A stretch of 64,000 bases of DNA. Source: Byssothecium circinans (Eukaryota; Ascomycota; Dothideomycetes; Pleosporales; Massarinaceae). Under the pieces are notes generated by a model, which saw only the letters and a program-made list of their open reading frames with translations, was not told the DNA's origin and made no database searches. The translations under genes were made by a program, and so were the position numbers. Shown one piece after another: positions 33,799 through 46,171 of this stretch (the stretch's first letter is position 1; each line of letters opens with the position of its first letter). The stretch is taken from assembly GCA_010015675.1 (NCBI GenBank), contig ML977003.1, positions 244,440 to 308,439 on the forward strand, in the 5' to 3' direction.

Positions 33799-35998
33799 AA
33801 TTTTGCTTGTTCGGAAAAATTCGATACCCGTCGAGATCTACCTCAGTCGAAAGCGATAGTGTCCGGATAGCGTTACGCGCTGACATGTACTAATCTGCTC
33901 AATATCACTGCTTTAAGGTTAACTTCATCTATATCCTTGCGAACTACAAGCGTACTGCAGACACCATCGAAGTATTGTAACACAATCGACTCTTTCGTCT
34001 ATCCGTTCCCCCTCCAGCCTCCTGGATAGACACGGCACATGTCAGCTTTTCGTCTTATACTCTTTGACTCATTCACGTTACCGTCTCGCCAGACCTTCGC
34101 GCTTTCCAAGACAGGATCCACACCACTTCACCCTCCACGGGCCCAGTACTACGCGCATACAGTCACTTCCGTCAAACAGTAACCACAACGTCAACATCCA
34201 AATAATTTCCGCAGCGAAGAAAGGCCTCGGTATGTATCAACCCTCCTCATTGCGAATTGCGAAACGCTCGCAATTAGCAGAGCATCAGTATATTCTTCTT
34301 TCCGAAGTAAAAGTTCCTTACTATTAACGCAGCTCCCATAGTTCTCGCTGAAAAAGAGTGCTACAAAGAACCCTTGATTATGAATACTCTCACGCCATGG
34401 CCAACTACACTATAACTAATTGATACACAGCCTGCTGCTGTGCTACCGCGCTACCACTCTCCCAGGACAACCGCATTTCCACCACGCGAACCCATCATAC
34501 AGCATAAATCCATTCCACCAACGTCCATGTAACCGTACCTTCAAACGAACGCCATACATCATCTTCACTCCGCGCTGAGAACTTCACGGGGATGATCAGC
34601 AACCACACACACAGTCAACCACTCCCTCTAACCCCTGCTAGTCTCACACCCTGCATTCCATTACCCCAGCTTTCCTACCCAACAGCACCTAAAAACATTC
34701 AATATTCAATCCCGGACGTTCCCAATACGAAGGGTACATGCAATGGTGCTCTTTTAGCTTACCAGACGATGACGATTTCGACCGCACCAGCGGCGTTTAT
34801 TTCCGTTCCGAGGTTCCCGCGTTAGTAGAGGGGGGTGAAGGGTATGCGTGGCCCTGGGTGCTCTGGTGATCTAGTTGGATGTGCAATACACTTTCACCTA
34901 GCTTGAAGAGAACTTTTAGGTCAAGAGTTGGATTACCCTTTATCACTTCCCTTTCTCTCTCTCAGTTAAAGTTAAGCGATTCTCAAGATAACCGGCGGGA
35001 AAGAAGTGGTACATAGTGCTTTAATTGCATTGCGTACATCCGCATAGTCCTTTCCCCGCTCTTCAAATTCAGCATGCGTTAGAAGTACCCCTCCGGCGGC
35101 GGTAGTCGGATCGAATCGGAGTAACGTCTCTGGAGTTGAGTTTCCAATAGTTTCTCTATAAGTAGGGCTTATTCGTGTGATCTGCAGTGGGAAAGTCAAA
35201 ACCCAACCCCAAATCTAAACAGTCCACGTCTCCATGATTGGTAATGAACTCGCTACCTACATGACTCCTGCAGCAAATACATAACTCTTGCAGCAACATC
35301 TTCGGACCTGCGTCCTGCGCTTCTCGCTCTTCGCTAGCATCACAGCGCGTGATTTGGCGCGCCGTTCTTGGCATCACTCCTGAAATGATCGCCGCGACGG
35401 GGCAAGCGATAGATTAGGAGTTTTCCGCATTGTGTTTTATGCGACGATTCCTTGTGGCGTGTCGTTGGTGGTTGTGTTTTCGGCAATGAGTACGACGACG
35501 ACTTTTCTGCGGTTTTGGAGCTCGCATGTTGCGGAGACGTTGCCGAGGAGGGGGAGGGAGGGTGATGCTGTCTAGAGGGAGAGTATAGAGGGGAAGATAA
35601 TGGGGAAGATAATGATTAATGATAATGTTGAGTCAAGGTTGAGTAGACTGAGGGATCTTATTGATATAAACTCACTATTTATCGAGGGGAAGAGGTGGGA
35701 GTTGTAGTGAGTGATAGGACTGTGAGAACACAGTTTATTCCATGTGCATGTATAAGAACTACTAGATGAATTACCCGCCTGCCTTACATACACACTGATA
35801 TTTGTAGATGACAAACTCAACATGCCCCTCGCTCCTACACCTTGTTGTAAAAGCAATAGATCAGTTCAACATTCCGGGTCCTGAGTGAGGCCAACAGCAT
35901 CTCTACAAATCTCATTTCAGGCATATCCTACCCGACAACAAAGTAGCCATCACCGCCCAACCCATCGTATATTCGACTGTCACGATTTCCCGTACCTC
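33799..35998. other. Gene-poor spacer, nothing recognised
   Basis: About 2.2 kb with only short ORFs of unconvincing composition on both strands. It lies between the tails of two convergent genes, so it holds their 3' regions. No repeat or RNA gene was recognised. Confidence 0.4.
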
Positions 35999-38900
35999 TC
36001 ACTCACTGTCCGAATCCGAGAGAGAGTCATCGCCCGAGGAGATGGAGATAGCGTCTTGATCCGGAGGTTCAGACACATCTTCCAGCACGCTTCCGTCCCC
36101 ATCATCTTGTCCAAGTACCGAACCAACATCGTCCTCGTCTTCATTCTCATTCATCTCGTCCCTGCTCCTCTTCCTAGCACCACCCGCTGATGGCAAGACC
36201 ACGCCACGCGACATTCGCTGCTTCCTCGCTTCAGCCATCTCATCGTCACTGAGCTCGTTAGAAAAGCACTGCGTAGTAGCCAAGGACTCTGCATCGGATT
36301 CAGAATCATCGGACGTTGCTTCCTCCTCCGACTCGTTCACCTCTTCTGGAGACTTGCCAGCCTTCGATAAATCTCCACCCTTAACTGATGACTTGTGCGA
36401 CTTCCCTGACGACTTTGCAGCCTTCTTTGGCGCCGGTCGAGTAGCAGTCTCCTCTTTCTTCCGCACAGCCTTCATTTTCGCCTCCACGTGAGCCTCTAGC
36501 TCGGCCTGTATCTCTCTGATTGTAAAAGCCATCGCTTCGTCAGGCTCTTGACCATCATCGATAGCTGCGTAGTACTTCCTCGAGCAGAGCTGATTGTGCG
36601 ACATCTGAGCCTGGCCCTTGTTCGGCTTCTTGCCGCTCTTGATCTTATTGGGTTGACGAGGTTTCCAATTGCTCAGGCCAGGAGCAGCTTGCCGGACCAC
36701 CACACCGGAAGGGAGGTAAAAGTCCATCTCTGCTTTCTTAGCTTCGCCTTTCCTGCTGGAACCGCACCCGGGACAGGAATTCTTGTCCCCGGCAAGGTAG
36801 TATCGGCCGAAGGCATGATTTGAATCGCAGCGCCATGCAAACGGTTCACCTTCTTCAGTTGCTTCCCAATAAGCGCGCTCCGGCAGGTCTTGGCCATGCT
36901 CCATCATCTTCGAGCCGCTAGGATGGGGGCCTAGGTCGATTGGTTCGGGTGGGGGCTCCGGTGTAGGTTCGCGTGGCTTCTCGGGCGGAGGCTTCGGGCG
37001 GAGGTGCTCTTCAACTGCTTCAATTGCCTCCTGGAGGGCTTCCTCATCAGTTGCGCCATCTCGGCTAGCTCTCCAGAAGGCCTCTTTAGCGATACTGTTA
37101 TGAGAAAGATGCTTAGACCGTCGCTCTTTGCCGTGATCCTTGCTGGGCTTCCACCTCACACCTGGTGCTGGCTGATAATGATAAGTTTTGGATGGCAAAT
37201 AGAAATCCATGTGCCGAGCCTTAGGGTTGTGGGAGATAGCAGTGAAGCATCCGGCACAGTTCTTCCTATCCCCAGCGTTGTAGTAATGGCCCATGGGATG
37301 CTTGATACCGCAACGCCACACAGGCTTCTCTTCGGCGGAAATGCGCTCGAAGTATGCATCAGGTGGCATGACCTGATGCTGCTCAAGTGTCTTCGAGCCG
37401 CTAGGATGGGGAGATGGAGTGTTTGAGCCCTCGACGGAAGCCAGACTGCCGGCACTATCCAGTGAGACGTCCTCCGGATGCAATGCTCTCTTTTGTTTCT
37501 TTCTAGCATTCACGCTCGACTTTACCTCCAGAGGAGTAGCATTCTGCTCCTCTTGTGCATATATTCCAGTCGTAGCTTTGGCCTTCATTTGTTCAGCAAC
37601 AAATGCTTGGCGCTTTGCCAGCTCGATTCGCGCAGCAATGTTGATTTTCTTCTGATTTTCGGGCGTGGGTGGCTTGAGGATACCTTGTTTGACTGCGCGA
37701 CTAATGATGGTCTTGATGGTTGGATTTGTATTCTTGGGACGTTTCCGTGGAGCCGATCGAAGCTCAGCGACGCGTCGCCTTTGGTGTTCAAGTATCTTGG
37801 CTCTCACCGCCGCTTCCTTTGAAGTTCGGAGAGCGGATGCTTCCTCCTTGGCAATGGTGTCAGAAGCGTCCAAGAGGAAATCTGGACCGTGCTGACGCAC
37901 AAGCGCCTCCAGCATCGTGGACTCTCCGTGAGGAGTATCTTTGCGCGACTCGCTATGCCGGGACATGGCGTGACTGTGTTCATCGATCTCCATTGGTTCT
38001 CGGTCTGCTCCTAAACGTTAGCGTTGAATTGACAAGCCATTCGGGTAGACGTACCTCGCAAGAACAGTCCATCTTCAACAGCATCGGTTGATTCAATGGA
38101 TATGGAGTGGTCGGCCTGGGCGTGAGGGTTTACATATTCCTGCCCATCACGGAAATCCTTCGGAGTAGAACCAGTCATCAACTGCTCCATCCAGTGCCCA
38201 CGCGATGTACCAGCTCGCTCAGCACGCAGAGCATTGGCCCGTAAGTTGTCACCTTTCTTCCGCTTCGATGGAAACTTCACCGGCCGACCGGCAGAAAGTG
38301 TGTCATCCAAATGCCGTGGTTTGAAAAGGGTCTCCGCAACCTCGTCGATCTCTTCGATAGGCGAGATGTGATTGCCGACAGGATAGTCTTTGGATGTGAA
38401 TCGAATCATTGGCGGATTGTTGAATGCTCTGTGCCACGACTCGTTCAACTTGTGTGCCACCGGTGCAATGTTGTCAGGGGAGTAGTCGCTGAATGGGTAT
38501 TTATCGAACCGTCGGAAGTCCCAGAAATGGGCACTCGGCTTTTCGTCATTTGCTAGGATGTTGACTGTACGTGAGTGAGCGTTCCAGACCATCTTGGTGA
38601 CGATCTGATTGATGTCGGTCGAGACTGATTGCAGGTACATCTCAACGCGCTGGCGATTCTCATCTTCGCTTTCCTCGCTAAAGCACCTTCGAAGTTGGTG
38701 TGGGTGCAGCGCATGAGCAAGAAATGTCCTCAAAAACACAGCCTCGTAGGTCTTTTGGCTCGCTTGATACAGCGCAAAATGAGCGTAGTCCTCCTTGGTA
38801 GGCTGGCGATGATTGAATCTGACACCGACCTTGACTCGCTGCTGTCGGGAAAGCCCGAATCTAGATGATGCGGGTGTGGCTGCAGGGTCTGCAAGGGGTT

Positions 38901-39130
38901 AATTTGTTTCTCAAGTGAGGCAAGGTGAGGTAAGGCAGCTTACGGGATGGTAGAGGTATTCCCAGCGGAAGGTTCCAATGATGGTCTTCCTCTGGCTCCA
39001 TCAACGGCGAGAGGGTTGGGCTAGAGTCATTCTCCTCTTGAGCTGCATGATCGCAGTCTCTTGGCGAGAATGAGGAATCTTCTAGAGGGCCATCACTCCA
39101 ATCGACCTCATCCTCGGCATCGTATCCCAT
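35999..39130 (-). CDS. Large protein with a duplicated Cys/His (putative zinc) module
   Basis: Exons 39130..38944, 38888..38055 and 38010..35999 give 1010 aa. Introns of 55 nt (GTAAGC...TTGCAG) and 44 nt (GTACGT...TTTAG, branch GCTAAC) both keep phase. The first 340 residues are unrecognised (VKVGVRFNHRQPTKEDYAHF; HFWDFRRFDKYPFSD). A basic region follows, then two homologous modules at about 541-676 and 702-846. Each opens PHPSGSK, then has Cys-x3-His-x13-Cys-x2-Cys (WRCGIKHPMGHYY...CAGC; WRCDSNHAFGRYY...CPGC), then MDFYLPS, an APG-WKP segment, SHN, and an acidic helix. The C-terminal 170 residues are Lys-rich, then very acidic with Ser/Asp runs. A nuclear, chromatin-type role is possible but is inference. 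An open frame at 39515..39108 could supply an extra 5' exon. Confidence 0.8.
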
Positions 39131-40441
39131 ATTGCCAAAGGCTCTGATAACTACAAAAGATGCTATCGATGTGGTGATGTTGTAAGGTCAGTGTAGCAAC
39201 AGAGAAATCCTCCTGTAAGAGACGCTCAATACTACTCAAGAGCTTCGGCATTGTCCAAACGCTTCCTGCGGGGACCGAAATTGTGAACATGGGTGGTAGT
39301 GTAAGCTGGATGGCACTCAACGAATGAGTAGTGTGAGCTCTGCATGGTCGATGTGACAGGCGTTTGCCCTCCGGCATTGGACCGTCTCCGTAGATTGGAC
39401 TCGGGTTGCTTTCAAGCCCATTCTGCAAACGAGACGCAATTTCAATGCCATCGAGGACATGGTTGGTCGTCTTGTGCGTTTGGGAGTCAGGCGTAGCTGT
39501 GAAAGCCACGCTCAAAAAGTGTCGCCGGTGTCCGTAACGTGTTTGCAGCGTCCATGCGGTGGAGAGGTGCCGTGGATTTGATGAGACTGAAGCCAGTATG
39601 TCTGTGGACCCATGTTTCCACTGATTAAGGTGGCGAGATGTTGGTCCTGCGTTTGTGATCAGAGCGGGGACCGGTCAAGCTAGGGGAAGCTTTCCGCCCG
39701 CAGAAACGGAAGATCCGGGTTAATTATGCTATGTCGAAGGTAAGCGGTTGCAGTATGAAGGTAGATCTGGCTCTTTTAGGTGATATTTTCCCTTGGAATC
39801 TTGCTATCCGTGAAAATCAAAGGCGGAGTTCAGCTTCTCGCTTGCATTGTTAGTACGACTTTTAAGACGACAAGAAGGGGAGGGGAGGGGAGGAAGAAAT
39901 TAGTGATGCAGCGCTGTGGACCATAGAAGAAGAATCGATCGTGTTACTATCATTTTATTTGGAGGCTGCTGAGAACTCTGTTCGCGAAATGGCCTTGAGC
40001 TGCCCAGATTCCGTGCCGAAGCCAAGCTCAGAGGCCTAGAAATGTGAAGCTTTAAGCAGCTGCCACCTCAATATCGAACAATACATTCGGAGCGGGAACA
40101 GAGGTGTCGCTCAGCGGCGGGTCATCGACAACTGTTCGAATAGACAAGGCTCCGTGACAGGCTCATGGTGCGAGCAGAACCTCATAGATGAGCGAAGGCG
40201 ATTCAAAGGCATGATCATCATCAGCACCAATTGCCGATCTCGTAATGATGCTGAAGTGTGAAGTAGACGTGATGTGTCAGATCGGAATCATCGGATGAAG
40301 TGAGAGATGGTACAACAGCTGCCACGCCAAGCCGCACCTCCGCTCTGATTGGCCCGCCATTTCAAGGTTGCAACAAAGTGCCCAGGTGGCACCTCCAGTT
40401 ACAGATCCCCAAAGCTCCAATCCCACCACCCACGAAGAAAA
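39131..40441. other. Divergent intergenic region with a possible extra 5' exon
   Basis: Shared upstream region of the Cys/His-module gene and GTB1. A 135-codon minus-strand ORF (39515..39108) has protein-like content (MSVAFTATPDSQTHKTTNHV) and overlaps the assigned start in another frame. It could be an upstream exon, but I found no clean GT donor joining it. The remainder has no gene. Confidence 0.4.
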
Positions 40442-42284
40442 ATGGGGAGAAAAAGCCTATCCTCCATTGCCCTCCTCCTCCCCCTCCTCACAGCCACCGC
40501 AAATGCGGCATCGGATCCACCACGGCCGCGGGGCGTAGGTCCAGACTGTACGTTGCACTTGAGCTCCGCTGAAGCTCACTTGTAGTTCCAATTGAGAACA
40601 GATGGCTGATGGAGAGCAGTTGCGAAGTACTACAAAGATCCCGCGAGTTTTGCGTGCATCACCAATCCTGAAGTCAAGCTCGATATCTCCCGCCTGAACG
40701 ACGATTACTGCGATTGTCCCGACGGCAGCGACGAGCCCGGCACCTCAGCCTGTGCTTCAATCTCACCGCTCTCTCCCGCACAACCCTCATCCCATGGATC
40801 CGCCTCACCGTCGCTGCCTGGATTCTACTGCAAGAACAAGGGACATATACCCAGCTACGTGCCCTTCACAGCTGTCAACGATGGCGTCTGCGACTACGAG
40901 CTCTGCTGCGATGGTAGCGACGAATTCGAACACGTCGGAGGCATAAAGTGCGAAGACCGGTGCGCAAAGATTGGAAAAGAGTGGAAGAAACAGGATGAGG
41001 AACGGCAAAAGAGTCTAGGGAATGCGAATCGGCGGAGGAAAGAGTTGGTCGCTGAAGCGGAGCGATTGAAGAAGGAGGTCGAGGATCGGATCAGCACATT
41101 GAAAGCGCAGATCCAAGGGCAAGAAGTCAAGGTCGAGGCGCTGGAGAAGACGTTGGTAGAAGTAGAGAGGCAAGAGAAGGGCAAGATTGTCAGAGGTGCG
41201 GGGAAGGGAGGCAAGGTCGGGGTTCTGAGTGGGTTGGCTAAGGCTAGAATCGAGGAGCTCACGGAGAATGTGCACCGTCTGAAGGGAGAGCGGGATACGG
41301 CTAGGTCGCGAGTCGACGAGCTAGAGGAGATCCTGAAAAGGTTCAAGGAAGAGTACAACCCCAACTTCAACGATGAAGGTGTAAAACGCGCCGTCAAGGC
41401 TTGGGAAGACTACGCCGCCCAAGAACACCCAGCACCAGACGACGCCCGCGACAGAGATCTTGAGGAGATCCTAAAGCCCGACTCCGAAAGCGCCATCAAA
41501 TGGACCGACTTCGAAAGCGAAGAAGAATCCGACGTCGACGTCCGTAAGTCCCCCTCCAAGCCCCACCCCCTCCAAGCCCCACCCCTTCCACCAAAAAACC
41601 CCCCATCTAACCCCCCAACCAGTCTACAAATTCGAAGAATACCTCCCCTTACCCGTAAAAAACTGGCTCGACGCCAAACTGCGCACCCTCCGCATCACGC
41701 TAATCGAAAACGGCATCCTCGCGGCCCCCGCCACCACGTCGCCGGAATCCAAAGCCGTCACGGACGCGCGCTCGCAACTCGACGCCGCGCGCGCCGAGCT
41801 CGACAGCAGCCGCACCGAGCTGCGCAACCACGAGGACGACGCTACCCGAGACTACGGGCCCGACGCCGTCTTCCGCGCCCTCAAGGGCGTCTGCATCGAC
41901 CTCGACAGCGGCGAGTACACGTACTCGCACTGTTTCCTCGACAAGACGACGCAGACATCGAAGAAAGGCGGCGGGCACACGGGCATGGGGAATTTCGTGC
42001 GCTTCGACCGCGTCAGCGTCGACGACGACCTGCCCGCCGACGGCAAAGGGCTCGGTTCAGGGGAGCGCTTCGCGTTGCGGTATGAGAACGGGCAGCATTG
42101 CTGGAATGGGCCGGATCGGAGCACGTTGGTTGTTCTGGCTTGTGCGGAGAAGGACGAGATTTGGAAGGTGGTCGAGGAGGAGAAGTGTGTTTATCGCATG
42201 GAGGTTGGGACGCCGGCGGTTTGTGGGATTAGGGAGGGGAGACATACGGGTGGTGGGGCGGCTCCTGTGCATAATGAGCTTTAG
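40442..42284 (+). CDS. GTB1: Glucosidase II beta subunit
   Basis: This is the non-catalytic subunit of ER glucosidase II, which trims glucose from N-glycans. It retains the catalytic subunit in the ER and presents mannose-binding sites. Exons 40442..40547, 40620..41543 and 41623..42284 give 563 aa. A signal peptide (SLSSIALLLPLLTATANA) is followed by two LDL-receptor class A-like modules (YCDCPDGSDEPGTSAC; VCDYELCCDGSDE), a long coiled coil (about 145-260), an acidic stretch (ESEEESDVDV), and a C-terminal MRH domain (VCIDLDSGEYTYSHCFLDK...CWNGPDRS...CVYRMEVGTPAVC). Introns of 72 and 79 nt keep phase. The protein ends HNEL, a variant of the usual HDEL retrieval signal. Confidence 0.95.
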
Positions 42285-45200
42285 GCGGGTGAGTTTTTGC
42301 GCGGGGGTATGTGTGTGTTTATGGCTGGGGGAAAGGGGGTGGGGTTAGGGGTTGGGGTGGGGGAGGGGTGAGATGGGCGAGAGGATTTCGGTGGTGTGGG
42401 GATGATGTGAGGATGGATGTGGATGTGGATGTTTTAGCTGAGTCTTTCTGCATCATGGGTTCGTCCTTTATTTTTTCCTGTCCAGCGAGTCAGAAAAGGA
42501 AAAGGAGCGGGAATAGATAGATATTGGCAGCTGGATTGCCCCGTATGAAGTGTCCATCTGAATTCTGAAGCATATCGTCGACGTTCCAACATAGCCAGCC
42601 TGATAAATACCTAGGTATGTATTCTTTGGTGACGTGAGACATGTCCCATATAAATAAATGGTTCCCATCTGCAGTAGCCAGCCATTACTGACTCCTCAAG
42701 CACACTACTTGCATCTATCTGATATCACACCCCATCCCATTCCATCCTATTACTATCGATAGCACGGCAACAAATACCCACATCCATCCCGTCTCCCTCA
42801 TCTCCCACAGCTCTCATCCGTAGCGCCAAGTGCAATCCACCGACACCATGCCATGGATAGACCTTTCAACGGTTTCGGGAGGGGAAATTTCCGACATGTT
42901 ATTGTGTAACTACTCTTGTATACAAAACGGATAACTACGGTACTCCTACCTTTTGACTCCGCGGGCCGAGTCGGAGGAGTTTTTGTTGATGGGTGTTGAG
43001 ATGGGGGACTGACTAGATGGAAGTGGGGAGATTTGTGTGGGCGAAAAAGGTGGGGGTTGTGGGGGTTGTTGATGGAGGGAGATGTTTGGGTGGACGGATG
43101 AAGGAACGATTGTGGGGTGGTATGTTGGTGTGGAGTCTGTGAAGGTGGTTCGCAGACAGTTCAACAACGTATGTCCTGCTATACTTTAAGGTCCCTAAAT
43201 GTAAGACTTGTCTCAGGACGCCTTGGCCCCGCGTCGGGCCTGGTAGAGTAGACCGCGAGACATGGAGTTGGTGTTTGAGCGTTGAGCGTTGAGCAGCACG
43301 TGAGCGGGACGCGAGGCATGCTGCAGAGTACCTAGAGTATGAAGTTGATGAAGCGCGGGTCAGAGATGAAATCTGCCGTTGGCCAGACTGTGGTTTTCAT
43401 GAAAGATCCAGGTCGACGGATTGGCTTATTAGTCAGTCATATTAGAAAAACTAAAAAAAAGCGGGAGTGAAGTGTGTCGTAAATGAAAATGTACCACGAT
43501 GATGCTTCAGGGTGAGTAGTCCGTCGGCAGCCTTACGTGTCAGGTCGCTGTTGGATGTCAGATGTTCCCTGTCATCGCAGGTTTACCCACCCGTCGAGAG
43601 CCGGGGCAGATTACCGACATCGCAAACATGCCAAAGTACGAGATGGGCCCAAAAAGCGACCGCTCAAGCACAGTGATGTCACGATGTCAACCACGAGAAC
43701 TCATTTCGCTTCTTGAAGCCGGCGGCGCCGTCGCGTGCACCGTGTTTACTCACAGACCTTCACGCGCACCTTTCGCACCAGGTCGCGCGTGGGAAAGATT
43801 TAGATTTCAGAAAGCAGCCAACGGGATACGGACGTGGCGCAAGGCTGCACGTTGGTGGCTGGTGCAGAATGAGAAGTTCCGGTCGAATTTCGTCATCTGG
43901 CCCATCTCATCTCATCAACCAGTGCTTACCCGCGGGAACGGGAGAGGCGACCAGCTAAGTATCAGATCGCCGTGTTTGAAGTGGATTAGGTGAGCGTCAG
44001 ATTTATTCTTTAGGTTGTTGATTGTCGCGATCGAGGAGGGTAAACGGGATGCAGCTTGCGGGTCAAATAGAGAAAGGCTCGGCTCAGGCTGTCAGGACCC
44101 GACAGAGGGTTGCATATGGCTGTGAAGGGACGTGTTTGCTGCAGCGTCGTGCCACTGCTGCATACGCATTCGTTCGAAAACATGTGGTCCGGCCTGGATG
44201 GGGTATGAGCACAGCAGCAGCGCCGTGGATTGAGGTTGTGGTCGTGGAACCACTCAGGCTGGAGGGTCGGAGAGAAGTCCTGCGGGCTGCGGGCGGCAAT
44301 GCAAGGACCGGCTTGCATACATAGACGAGCCACGCCGGTTTGCATATGCAGGCGCTTGCCACTGCCATCACGTTTTCGTTGGACGGCCCGAGACCGATGG
44401 GTTCCGGAAGGCGACGCGAGCAGTTTTCTAGTGTTGTTCTCCAGCTGAGCTGCTGAGGGATATCTCAGGGGATGATGGAGGAATTAGTGACACAGAGGCT
44501 TCGTAGCGCTGGATGTGAGGCAGGTGTTAGGGCAGGGGTCAGGCCCGTCGCTGCGGTTTAGTCATCTCGATCGGGGTTAGCCAGGAACAAGCATGCGGGC
44601 GTGCAGGTGAAATTGTGAATCAAGCCAGGAGAGCGTCGTCTCCCCGCAGAAAATCCCCGTTTGCAGGGCGCGAGCAGTTCATGGGACTGGAGAGAACGGG
44701 TGGCAGTTATATACTGGACACGACAATATCGATTGTATCTGGCCCCTTTCAAATTGGAGGGCGACGAGTGGGAGAGATTCAAGAAGCCCCAGCAGGCATG
44801 CAAACCTTCTACGGCAGGCACGACTCGGGCGGCACTCCTCCCATTGGCCGATACGTATTCTCCGTATTCTGCTGTTGTTCCACGCCTGTTCGACAGGTTA
44901 TGACCGCTCAGATGATTGTCGTGAGAAACGCCCGTCTCGTTTTCTTTTACTCGCGGGCTAAATCGCGCGGTGATGTCTTGTCAGGCAGAAGGAATCGGGC
45001 GAAACAGGCAGCATAAGTGACCTGCAGGCCCTGTGTCGTGTCATGTCGTGGGCGCTGAGTGCAGGTGCTGCCGACCTTCACCACTCGTTGCGTCTCGCGA
45101 CGGCGTGCTCTCGACTGGATGCCCAATTGTCAAGGCCCGCAGGCGTCGGTTGTCGCAGGCTGCAGCCGTCTGATGGAACTGGTGGAACTGATGGCCCTGA

Positions 45201-46171
45201 TGGCATGGCACTGGGCGATTTCGCTGGGAGCCCTGCAGACGCCGCCTGGTATCACGTCTCAAGCGCCAGCGCACGGAGATGACCTCCACCACCCACAGAG
45301 TTTAGCGGAAATGATCAATCCCTGTCACCCTCTCGCTGCCCTCTCCTCGCCTCTCCTCTCCCATGCCCTCCTCTGGCCCGTCCGTTCTGTCTAATTCAGT
45401 CATTCCCCTCTTGGGCGCAATCTCATTATTCCCTTCCCTCTCTCACCCACCGCACTCGCAGCGCGCAGGCGATCACGCTCTCTCCTTTCACTGCCAGCCA
45501 GCCCACGCTCATTACACCCACTGCCCACGCCCTGTACAGCAACCCCCGTAATACAGTTCTACCTTTCTGCACACACCGAGCCAGGTCGCCCTCGACTTTC
45601 CCGCCAGCGCCCGCCCCATTGCACGCCACCCGCTTCAGACCCAATTCCGCCAAACGCATTCCACTGCATCGTAATAAACCTCCGAATTTCGCATATCAAA
45701 ACCACTCGCACGTCTGCGCCGCCTGCACTCGACCGACGCTGCATGGATCCTGCGTTTGGACTCCTCGCCCACACCGCTGCTTGAAGCCTGCGACGACGCA
45801 ACTCCAAAAGGAAGCCGACTGCAATTGTGCACACACTGTATGTGACCCTCCGACCGTGTTGTGGTGGTGGTGTTGGTGGAATTACCGGCTGGAATGCAAA
45901 CGGAAAGCTACATGCAGGACCCATTGCTAACTTGTCGCCCGCGAATAGAACACAACTGCGCCCTCAATCTCTGCAACCCGCCGGCAGACGACTGCCACGG
46001 CGGTGAGAAGTGTACAGTGCATCACCGCGAAGACAAAACCATTTGGGTCGCTCTCAAACATCGGTATGCATTCCCCACAACATGGACACCCGCTACATGC
46101 ATACAAGCTATCGCTCGTCGCTTAGGCGGCTGGTCTCGAGACTCGGACTCTCTAACACATACCAGGCCACG
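42285..46171. other. Long gene-poor region
   Basis: 3.9 kb between GTB1 and the 1183-aa gene with no ORF I can support as a gene. ORFs up to 143 codons occur (such as 43562..43993) but lack recognisable content, and several overlap on opposite strands. The last 800 bp before 46172 are C/T-rich and carry short upstream ORFs, consistent with a long 5' UTR. An upstream in-frame ATG at 46010 exists. Confidence 0.4.
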
